From contig DAOWLV010000213.1 in the NCBI GenBank assembly GCA_030643455.1, forward strand, positions 1 through 6,063: 6,063 nt of DNA, in the 5' to 3' direction. The position numbers and the translations under genes are program-made. The notes under the pieces were generated by a model, which made no database searches, was not told the DNA's origin, and saw only the letters and a list, made by a program, of their open reading frames with translations. The DNA comes from Candidatus Krumholzibacteriia bacterium. Lineage in GTDB: Bacteria; Krumholzibacteriota; Krumholzibacteriia; LZORAL124-64-63. Of the stretch, positions 1 through 5,866 are shown piece by piece. Position 1 is the stretch's first letter. Each line of letters starts with the position of its first letter.

Positions 1-764
1 ATACTGATTTCGATACCTACGCAGGCACCGCCGGGTGGAACGACTTGCGCCTGAACATCGCGGTGCAGGATTTCGTGATCGATTCCGCAATCATTCGCAC
101 GGCCTACAATCCCGAAGGGACCGGCGAAACGTTTGACGCCCGTGACCGGATGACGGTCATCGGGTTGAGCTACGACCTGGGAACCGCCCTGTTCAAAAAA
201 TCTTCCTTCCAATGGTCGGTCGGTGCGGCCTGGCGCAGCTATTCGAGCACATGGGCGGACACGGATGTCACCACCTGGGACCTGGGCACCACTTTGAGTT
301 GGCGCGCGGAGTACAAGGGCGGCTGGACGGGCCTGACCGGCGCCGTCTCCTGGCAGAACGTTACCGACGCGACCTCCACTTTTGATGACCGTCAGGCTCT
401 ATTGCCCCGCCCCTTGCGAACCGGCTTGACCGTGGAAACAGCCATGGACCGGGCTGGTCACCCGGGAGATCTCATCAAGTTCCTGGTGGCCTATACCCGG
501 ACTTCCCGGCTGGGTGATACCTACCGCTCCGATGCAAACCATGTCGGTTTTGAGACCCTTGTTTTCGATGCCCTGGCCGTGCGTTTCGGTCACAGCACAC
601 AGGTCATCGGCGATATTGAAAGCTGGGGCGTCGGGGTCGTCCTGGACGGACGGCTTCTGGGACCCGTGACAGTGGAGTTGGACTGGGGAGAGATGAGATA
701 CGACAATCCCGTTTTAACCGAGGGCAAGACAATTTGGGGTGCGCGGGCGCGGTACAGTTTCTGA
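1..764 (+). CDS. Outer-membrane beta-barrel protein, PorV/UPF0164-like (5' truncated)
   Basis: The reading frame is open from the first complete codon (position 3) to TGA at 762-764, so the gene begins before the window. The TTG at 45 is an internal Leu codon, not a convincing start. The roughly 253 visible residues show amphipathic beta-strand patterning: alternating hydrophobic and polar residues, many Gly/Tyr/Trp/Thr, and short charged turns such as FDARDR and WADTD. The chain ends in RARYSF. A C-terminal Phe after a final strand is the usual recognition signal for BAM-assembled outer-membrane proteins. The stretch NHVGFETLVFDALAVRFGH resembles late strands of PorV/PorQ/UPF0164 barrels. 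Any signal peptide lies outside the window. Barrel fold and outer-membrane location are well supported; the family is a tentative match from memory, and no ligand or partner can be inferred. It converges with the sulP gene across 18 bases (765-782), where I see no terminator hairpin. Confidence 0.65.
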   Translation, partial: TDFDTYAGTAGWNDLRLNIAVQDFVIDSAIIRTAYNPEGTGETFDARDRMTVIGLSYDLGTALFKKSSFQWSVGAAWRSYSSTWADTDVTTWDLGTTLSWRAEYKGGWTGLTGAVSWQNVTDATSTFDDRQALLPRPLRTGLTVETAMDRAGHPGDLIKFLVAYTRTSRLGDTYRSDANHVGFETLVFDALAVRFGHSTQVIGDIESWGVGVVLDGRLLGPVTVELDWGEMRYDNPVLTEGKTIWGARARYSF

Positions 765-782
765 TTCGACCCTGGACCCCGC

Positions 783-2933
783 CTACTCCACCGCGATCGG
801 ATACCCCGCCGCCTCCCAGGCCAACATTCCGCCCTTGAGATTGAACGTCCGGGTATAACCGAGATCCTGCATGATGTGGACAGCCAGGGCTCCCCGCCGG
901 CCGACCCTGCTGACGAAAACAAGGGGACTGTCCTTGGGCAGGCCGCCGCCCTCGGCGGTCAGGCGGCGCAGGGGCAGGGAGAAGGAGCTGTCGATGTGCC
1001 AGTTGCGGTGCTCCGCCGGTTCGCCCACGTCGATCACCACCACCCCGCTGGCATCGTCGTTCATGAGTTTTCGCACCTCGCTGGGCCCCAGTTCCTCGAT
1101 GACGTGGGGCATGATTTCGGCCACGCCCGGCAGCCGCGGCTGGTCCGTGTACTTGGGCAGGGCCTGGCATTCACCGAACACCCGTTCCTTGCACTCGTAG
1201 CAGCAGAACCCGGGGTGCAGCACCTTGTGGAACAGGAAGCTGATCGCGTTGTCGATATCCAGGATGTTCTCCGCCCCGATCATGCGGTCGAAACCGTACA
1301 GGCCGATCATGTGCATCACGGCAGGCCGGACACCTTCGAGGAATACGTCCCCCCCGCGCTTGCGATATCGTTTGACCACACTTTCGAGCATGTGGATGCC
1401 ACTGACGTCGCAGTGGTCGACCATGTGCATCCGCAACAACAGGTAAAGCTGGCTCGGGTTGGCGTCCTGGTTGGCGCGCAGGGCTTCTTCCACATGGTGG
1501 ACCGCCCCGAAGTAGAGGGATCCCTCGATCTCGATCACACCGAGCTGGGGACACACCGTTTCATCCCGGGCGCGGATGAAGTGGCGGAAGTTCTCGTCCG
1601 GCACCACCGGATTCACCCCCGGTGTCGAACTCTTGATCAGGTATCGCGCGAACGAAACGAGCATGCCCGCCAGAACCGCAAACTCCAATGGCAGCAGGAT
1701 GGTGGCGGCCAACGTTGACACCAGGATGGAACTGTCTCCCTTGCTGGAGCGCAGGATGCGTCGCATCTCTCCGTGGTCGACCATCCCCCATGCCGTCACC
1801 AGCAGCACGCCCGCCAAAGCCGGGCGCGGCAGATAGGCGGTCAGCGGCGCCAGCAAAAGCACGGCCAGCATCAGCCACATGCCCGAAAAAACGCTCGCCA
1901 GATGGGTGCGTCCCCCGGAATTGTAGTTCACCGTGGTGCGGGTGAACGATCCCGAAACGGCGTAACCGGACAGGAAGCCCGTGGCGATGCTCGCCAGGCC
2001 CTGGCCCACGAACTCCTGGTTGCTGTCCAGCCTGTCGCCGCTCTTGCTGGCGATGCTGCGTGCGATGGACACTGCCTCCACCAGTCCGATGGCGGTCACC
2101 GCCACGGCGCCGGGGGTCAGCTTCCAGATCAGGTCGAAATCCAGGATCGGCAGATCCGCCAGCGGCGGCAACGAGCGCGGGATCGCGCCGAGCACCTGCA
2201 CGCCTTGCTCGTCCAGGCGGAAAATGGCGGTCGCCGCGGCCGTGGCGACCATCGCCACCAGGGCCGCCGGCAGAGTAGGTTTGATCTTCCGGCACAGGAT
2301 GATCAATACGATCGCCCCGACCCCCAGCACCAGGCTGATCAAGTGGGTCTGATCCAGGTGGATCAACAGGTCCTTGATGGTTTCGCCAAGCCTGGGATTG
2401 CTGGGAATGTCCAGCCGCAGAAGGTGGCGCAGCTGGTTGAAACTGATCAGGATGCCCGCACCCGCGGTGAAGCCGAGAACGACGCTGTCGGCCACGAAGT
2501 TCACCAGCACGCCCCAGCGCAGCAGGCCCATCGACAGCTTGAGAACGCCCACGATGATCGACATGTAACCGGCGGCCACCAGGAATTCGCCGCTGCCCGG
2601 CGTGGCCACCGACAACAGGGAAGCCAGCACCAGCAGGCTGGTCGCGTTGGTGGGTCCGGTGTGGAGGTGGCGGGAAGAGCCCCACAGGGCGCCGACCATG
2701 GCCGCCACGATCGCCGCGTACAATCCCGTCTGCGGCGGCAGTTCCGCGATCATGGCGTAGGCGATGGCCTGGGGCAGCAGCACCACCGCGACGGTCAGGC
2801 CCGCCAGGATGTCCGGTCGCAGGTCCGCGCCCGAATACCCCTTCAGAACCTTGGCGGGACGCAGGAAAAAGACCGATTCATCAACCGACCAGCGGCGTAG
2901 CCCCTTCCAGAATGTTGCCCTGCCGACGTTCAC
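783..2933 (-). CDS. SulP-family anion transporter with C-terminal STAS and rhodanese-like domains
   Basis: This 716-residue inner-membrane protein belongs to the SulP (SLC26-like) family of sulfate, bicarbonate and other anion carriers. The membrane domain covers about residues 40-435. It has PQAIAYA (54-60), the signature PPQTGLYAAI (66-75), GPTNATSL (93-100), a Glu in the TM8 region (E286 in GLVEAVSIAR), DSNQE (303-307) and SGSFTRTTVN (327-336). A STAS domain follows at about 460-568, with DVSG at 509-512. Next comes a Cys-rich linker (C577, C578, C581, C589) and a rhodanese-like domain (about 610-716; VVVIDVGEP, NLKGGMLAWEAAGYP). The rhodanese catalytic Cys aligns with Ser675 (codon 911-909), so sulfurtransferase activity is unlikely. 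The start is GTG at 2933-2931, chosen because it forms a GTGA overlap with the upstream glpX-like stop and gives a sensible N-terminus. The Shine-Dalgarno is weak (GAAG immediately upstream), which fits translational coupling. The substrate cannot be read from sequence; E286 is typical of general SulP proteins. Confidence 0.93.
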   Translation of the reverse strand: MNVGRATFWKGLRRWSVDESVFFLRPAKVLKGYSGADLRPDILAGLTVAVVLLPQAIAYAMIAELPPQTGLYAAIVAAMVGALWGSSRHLHTGPTNATSLLVLASLLSVATPGSGEFLVAAGYMSIIVGVLKLSMGLLRWGVLVNFVADSVVLGFTAGAGILISFNQLRHLLRLDIPSNPRLGETIKDLLIHLDQTHLISLVLGVGAIVLIILCRKIKPTLPAALVAMVATAAATAIFRLDEQGVQVLGAIPRSLPPLADLPILDFDLIWKLTPGAVAVTAIGLVEAVSIARSIASKSGDRLDSNQEFVGQGLASIATGFLSGYAVSGSFTRTTVNYNSGGRTHLASVFSGMWLMLAVLLLAPLTAYLPRPALAGVLLVTAWGMVDHGEMRRILRSSKGDSSILVSTLAATILLPLEFAVLAGMLVSFARYLIKSSTPGVNPVVPDENFRHFIRARDETVCPQLGVIEIEGSLYFGAVHHVEEALRANQDANPSQLYLLLRMHMVDHCDVSGIHMLESVVKRYRKRGGDVFLEGVRPAVMHMIGLYGFDRMIGAENILDIDNAISFLFHKVLHPGFCCYECKERVFGECQALPKYTDQPRLPGVAEIMPHVIEELGPSEVRKLMNDDASGVVVIDVGEPAEHRNWHIDSSFSLPLRRLTAEGGGLPKDSPLVFVSRVGRRGALAVHIMQDLGYTRTFNLKGGMLAWEAAGYPIAVE

Positions 2934-3925
2934 TTCAATCGGTGTTCCGTTTTGATGATTCTCCGGGTGCCCGTCTCGTAACGGAGCACCATGGACTGGG
3001 TGTCCACATAATCACCGTGATACCTGACACCGTGAAGCATCAGGCCGGCGGTGATGCCGGTGGCCGCGAAATAGACCTCATCGCCCTGGACCATGTCCCG
3101 GCAGGTCAGGACCTGCTCCAGGTCCACGCCGCCGTCCAGGCAAGCCTGCCTTTCGTTCTGGGACTGGGGTGTGATCCTGCCCAGCATGGCGCCTCCCAGG
3201 GCCTTGACCGCGCAGGCGGCCATCAATCCTTCGGCTGCGCCTCCGATGCCCAGCATCAGGTCGACGGGTGCGCTTTCATCGGCCGCGAGCAGGGCTCCAC
3301 CCACATCACCGCCCTGGCGAAGCAGGACCCGCGCCCCGGCCTGGCGCACATCATGAATCAGCTGTTTGTGCCGTGGCCGGTCCACGATGAAGACGACCAC
3401 ATCGCAAACGTCCTTGCCTTTGGAGCGCGCCACCGTGGCCAGGGTCCAGCCCGGCGGGGCATCGAGGGCTTCGGGACCGATGGAGTCGGCCACCGTGCGA
3501 TCGACCACCAGCTTGTCCATGTACACGGCCGGGCCGGGTTTCCACATGGCGCCCGGAGGTGCGAACGCAGCCACCGACAGTGCGCCCCCTTTCCCGTCGG
3601 CCACAAGGCTGGCGCCGTCGATGGCGTTGACCTCGACATCCAGTTCCGGTCCCTTGCCGTTGCCCACCATGCTCTGGCTGTCCAGCGGAGAGTGACCCCC
3701 GATTCGGCCTTCCTCTCCGCAGATGATATTCCCTTTCATGGGCAAAAGATCAAGGGCCGCGGCCATGGCGTCCTGTGCGGCATGATCCGCCCCGTGGCGG
3801 TCAGCCAGGCCCATGAAACGACCGGCAGCCAGGGCCGCCGCTTCGGTGGCGCGGACCAGGTCCAGCCCGGGGTGCGGCGGGGGGCGACGGTTTCCGGGTT
3901 CGTTGCTGACGGGAAAATCGGTCAT
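2930..3925 (-). CDS. glpX: GlpX-like class II fructose-1,6-bisphosphatase homologue with altered active site
   Basis: The 331-residue protein spans the full class II FBPase (GlpX) length. GlpX hydrolyses fructose-1,6-bisphosphate to fructose-6-phosphate in gluconeogenesis, and also sedoheptulose bisphosphate in some autotrophs. Family landmarks are LVRATEAAALAAGRFMG (23-39), GADHAAQDAM (45-54), GPAVYMDKL (131-139), VDRPRHKQLI (181-190), GGDV (205-208), LGIGGAAEG (225-233), FAATGIT (286-292) and the RRII...EHRL end. Against the E. coli numbering I remember, metal-site D33, E57 and E213 correspond to D47, E71 and E232. D85 is replaced by Asn100, T90 by Ala105 and K29 by Arg43, and the GEGEIDEAPML loop has become GEEGRIGGHSPL, with D61 apparently lost. 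Membership is clear; FBPase activity is uncertain. ATG 3925 is preceded by AAGGGG at a six-base spacing. The gene is first in the operon and its TGA overlaps the GTG of the SulP gene. A changed substrate or regulatory role is possible inference. Confidence 0.88.
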   Translation of the reverse strand: MTDFPVSNEPGNRRPPPHPGLDLVRATEAAALAAGRFMGLADRHGADHAAQDAMAAALDLLPMKGNIICGEEGRIGGHSPLDSQSMVGNGKGPELDVEVNAIDGASLVADGKGGALSVAAFAPPGAMWKPGPAVYMDKLVVDRTVADSIGPEALDAPPGWTLATVARSKGKDVCDVVVFIVDRPRHKQLIHDVRQAGARVLLRQGGDVGGALLAADESAPVDLMLGIGGAAEGLMAACAVKALGGAMLGRITPQSQNERQACLDGGVDLEQVLTCRDMVQGDEVYFAATGITAGLMLHGVRYHGDYVDTQSMVLRYETGTRRIIKTEHRLK

Positions 3926-3931
3926 GACAGG

Positions 3932-3937
3932 CCCCTT
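3932..3937 (-). promoter_or_regulatory. Ribosome binding site of the glpX-like gene
   Basis: On the minus strand, AAGGGG lies six bases upstream of the ATG at 3925-3923. This is good Shine-Dalgarno spacing. It supports that start and contrasts with the weak sites before the SulP gene and the two plus-strand genes. Confidence 0.6.
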
Positions 3938-3961
3938 TTCGGGTGAGGTTCATATGGTTTC

Positions 3962-3990
3962 ATGATACCGGCGAGGAGGCCGGGCGTCAG
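3962..3990 (-). promoter_or_regulatory. Candidate sigma70-type promoter for the glpX-like/sulP operon
   Basis: Reading the minus strand, CTGACG (3990-3985, four of six matches to the -35 consensus) is separated by 17 bases from TATCAT (3967-3962, five of six matches to the -10 consensus). Transcription would start near 3955, giving a leader of about 30 bases that includes the AAGGGG ribosome binding site. This is a pattern match only. The host's sigma-factor preference is unknown. Confidence 0.35.
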
Positions 3991-4025
3991 CAAAAACCGG
4001 AGGTGCCGGATACCCTCCAAAGATG

Positions 4026-4052
4026 TTGTGACCCACTATGCCCGGTGATAAC
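4026..4052 (+). promoter_or_regulatory. Weak candidate promoter for the GT-C-like gene
   Basis: TTGTGA (4026-4031) lies 15 bases before GATAAC (4047-4052) in the divergent intergenic region. The spacer is short and the match is moderate. The -10-like element is only eight bases from the ATG at 4061, so the transcript would be leaderless or nearly so. GGTGAT (4044-4049) overlaps it and could instead be a distant Shine-Dalgarno element. The in-frame TAA at 4049-4051 rules out an earlier start. Confidence 0.2.
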
Positions 4053-4060
4053 CTCGAACC

Positions 4061-5638
4061 ATGATGCGCACAATCCCCCGGTTGGCCCTCGTTCTCCTGG
4101 TGGCCTCCCTTGTTTTTTTTGAACTCCCCTTCTGGTTTTCCCCCTACCTTCAGGAACGGGGAGACCTGGCGGCCAATGCCCTCCAGGTCGAACGCGCCCG
4201 GGAATTTCAGGAGTTTCTGGGGCCCTATTCCCAGCACGGGTTCCACCATCCCGGTCCGATCAGTTTCTATTATTTCGCGGCCACCCAGACCCTTCTCGCT
4301 TTCCTGCCCTCGATCCTGGCCCGGCATATGCTGGCTCAGCTGGGTCTGAACCTGTTGTGCTTGGCCGTTATCCTGCGCCTGTTGAGGAATTCCAGCCTGG
4401 AGCCGCCCCTGGTCGCGGCAGGCGGGTTCCTGCTGGCGGGCCAGATGATCTGGTTGGGCGGTGGCTCCCCTCTCATGCTGGCCAACGTGTGGGGCCCGAT
4501 GCTGGCGGTATTTCCGGTGGTCATCTTTGTCCTGTCCGCATCGCGTTTTTCCTGCGGAGACCTCGAATGGCTGCCGGTGGCCGTTCTGGCCGCCACTGTG
4601 GCGATCCACAACCATCTTCCCTCGTCCACAGCGCTCTCGGCGGCCGTTGTGGCGACTTTGATTCTTCTGGGTGCGCGATGGCGACGGATCGAGTGGTCTC
4701 CCACCGGAACCCGCCGATGGGTCTTGCTGGCTCTTTCACTGTTTCTCCTTGTTCTGTCCCTGGTGCCGGCGGTGGTCGAACAGGCGAAGACCGACCCGGG
4801 CAACCTCACCCTTCTTTGGCGGTACTTCAGCGCCCACGGACCGGAACTGCATCCCTGGTCCGAAGTGATCGACAAGTTGGGCCAGGCGCTGACCGATCCT
4901 CTGGTCGTGCTGGGATCCTGGACGGGGTGGAAGGTCCATTCCCCCTTCACGGTCCTGTTCTTGTTGGTGTCCCTGATGGCCGTTTCGGCCATGCAGGTGC
5001 GGCGCTCGAACCGCTCCTGGCGCCTGGTCATCCTGTTCACCTGGATTGCGCTGGTCGCCACTGTTATTGCCGCCCGCTCCGTTCCCGGCAACCTGCACAC
5101 CTACCTGTTCTATTATCTGTACGGCCTGGTGGGTCTGTTGCAGTTGTTCGTGACCAGGGAGATCTTCGATCGCTGGCTCGCGCCGCGTCTGAAAGAAAAA
5201 TCCACGCCCGCGGTGATCCTGGCCGGGGTGCTGTTTTTTCTGCCCTGGGTGTTTTTCCATCGCAACGAACCTCCGCTTGTGGTGGACCGCTACGCGGAAA
5301 TCGTGGCCCACTTTGATCTGGAGGGTGTGAATGAAATCCATCTGTTCGTGGACAAGACCGTCGAAAACGACCAGGTGTGGAGTACCCTGCCGACCCTTGC
5401 TTTGCGATTCCGCAGGGATGGCGTTCGACCCACCGTTCCCGCCGACTATGTGTTCCTTTGCGGTGAGGAGATGAGACCGGAGGTGGAGGTCCACCCTTTG
5501 ACGCTTGTCATTACTCGGCGGCGTCCGCCCGGTCCGGATGAGCGGTACTTGCCCGGGAAGGGCTGGGGGATTTTTCTTCTGAGGCCCGAAGACGGGGGCC
5601 CAGGGGCATTTCTGGCGGGCCTGCCCTGGATGAACTAG
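4061..5638 (+). CDS. Polytopic membrane protein, probable GT-C-type glycosyltransferase of uncharacterised family
   Basis: This 525-residue protein has a first hydrophobic segment at about 7-28, a periplasmic-type loop, and roughly ten more membrane segments up to about residue 399. A soluble C-terminal part of about 125 residues follows. The first loop carries RGDLAANAL (33-41; an Asp soon after TM1, as in GT-C enzymes) and GPYSQHGFHHPGPISFYYF (54-72). A later loop has VPAVVEQAKTDPGNLTLLWRYF (split at 235-256). From memory, the GPYS..G..HPGP and P..(V/I)(D/E)Q...PGNLT patterns recur in unannotated membrane proteins of Actinobacteria and other phyla. GT-C enzymes transfer sugars from polyprenyl-phosphate donors on the outer face of the inner membrane; donor and acceptor here are unknown. 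The start is ATG 4061 (ATG 4064 follows directly), with an in-frame stop at 4049 and no good Shine-Dalgarno. It is divergent from glpX, with no cell-wall or polysaccharide gene beside it. Confidence 0.7.
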   Translation: MMRTIPRLALVLLVASLVFFELPFWFSPYLQERGDLAANALQVERAREFQEFLGPYSQHGFHHPGPISFYYFAATQTLLAFLPSILARHMLAQLGLNLLCLAVILRLLRNSSLEPPLVAAGGFLLAGQMIWLGGGSPLMLANVWGPMLAVFPVVIFVLSASRFSCGDLEWLPVAVLAATVAIHNHLPSSTALSAAVVATLILLGARWRRIEWSPTGTRRWVLLALSLFLLVLSLVPAVVEQAKTDPGNLTLLWRYFSAHGPELHPWSEVIDKLGQALTDPLVVLGSWTGWKVHSPFTVLFLLVSLMAVSAMQVRRSNRSWRLVILFTWIALVATVIAARSVPGNLHTYLFYYLYGLVGLLQLFVTREIFDRWLAPRLKEKSTPAVILAGVLFFLPWVFFHRNEPPLVVDRYAEIVAHFDLEGVNEIHLFVDKTVENDQVWSTLPTLALRFRRDGVRPTVPADYVFLCGEEMRPEVEVHPLTLVITRRRPPGPDERYLPGKGWGIFLLRPEDGGPGAFLAGLPWMN

Positions 5639-5643
5639 GCCCC

Positions 5644-5796
5644 TCAATCCTCGCTTTCGACCCCGCCCAACTCAGCGGAAGAGATCTGGAGCCAATTCCT
5701 GAAGTCTTCGGCATTCATCTCACCTTTTGAAAGAGCCAAAAGCCGGCCATGAATGGCCAGGATGGCTACCTTCGATAGCCAGATGGGTTTTTTCAT
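5644..5796 (-). pseudogene. Possible decayed N-terminus of a Doc-type (Fic/Doc) toxin gene
   Basis: A 50-codon reading frame from ATG 5796 to TGA 5646-5644 begins MKKPIWLSKVAILAIHGRLL. This resembles the start of death-on-curing toxins as I remember them (P.W(L/I)....(V/L)LAIH..LLAE.GG). The homologous region then breaks off: the expected G(L/I)RDEGLLESALA.P segment is absent in frame. The -1/+1 alternative frame from about 5719 to 5675 reads DECRRLQELAPDLF before a stop, which weakly recalls that segment. The catalytic HPF.DGNKRT motif is absent, and the next DNA is the GT-C-like gene. Just upstream, another frame ends GVELAK with a TGA overlapping this ATG (ATGA), as in antitoxin-toxin pairs, but it is open for only about 20 codons. 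The frame stays open upstream to ATG 5886, overlapping the Ada start. A real small protein or chance ORF are alternatives. Confidence 0.28.
5763..5793 (+). terminator. Weak rho-independent terminator candidate after the GT-C-like gene
   Basis: TGGCTA (5763-5768) and TAGCCA (5776-5781) can form a six-pair stem with a seven-base loop. After a six-base gap comes TTTTTT (5788-5793). A second small hairpin, GGCCAT-GA-ATGGCC (5745-5758), precedes it. The short stem, the gap before the T run and the distance of about 125 bases from the stop codon make this a weak call. On the opposite strand the same T run is the AAAAAA within the start of the possible toxin remnant. Confidence 0.28.
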
Positions 5797-5866
5797 TTGG
5801 CCAGTTCCACGCCATCCATGTCCGAAAATGGCGAGACACCCCGCCAACTTGCTGTAGATTAGGGGC

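Noticed and set aside
765..782. A possible shared terminator between the convergent outer-membrane and SulP genes
   Set aside because: The 18 bases and their flanks show no stem with a T run in either direction.
604..1170. A 188-codon minus-strand ORF bridging the end of the outer-membrane gene and the end of the SulP gene
   Set aside because: It is out of frame with both genes and overlaps both. The Arg/Gly/Pro-rich translation shows no fold.
876..1718. A 280-codon plus-strand ORF antisense to the STAS/rhodanese region
   Set aside because: It shadows the real minus-strand domains, has no motif of its own, and has no credible ribosome binding site.
1773..2900. A 375-codon plus-strand ORF antisense to the SulP membrane domain, and a 374-codon minus-strand ORF (1561-2685) in another frame
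   Set aside because: Both lie inside the well-supported SulP gene and have low-complexity His/Gln/Arg/Pro/Gly composition. They are open only because stop codons are rare in GC-rich DNA.
2930..3925. An inositol monophosphatase or class I FBPase instead of GlpX
   Set aside because: The full set of GlpX landmarks (TEAAALAAGR, GPAVYMDKL, DRPRH, GIGG..EG, FAATGIT) is present, despite the changed metal motif.
2912..3946. A 344-codon plus-strand ORF fully antisense to the glpX-like gene
   Set aside because: The minus-strand frame has clear GlpX motifs end to end. The antisense translation is rich in His, Gln, Arg and Gly with no recognisable domain, as expected for the mirror of a GC-rich gene.
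3950..4615. A 221-codon minus-strand ORF running from inside the GT-C-like gene into the intergenic region
   Set aside because: It is antisense to a convincing membrane protein and its composition (Gln, Gly, His, Arg) is that of a shadow frame. The promoter candidate for the glpX operon lies at its end.
4736..5647. A 303-codon minus-strand ORF antisense to the GT-C-like gene
   Set aside because: It is a mirror frame of the hydrophobic plus-strand coding sequence, rich in Gln, His and Arg, with no domain.
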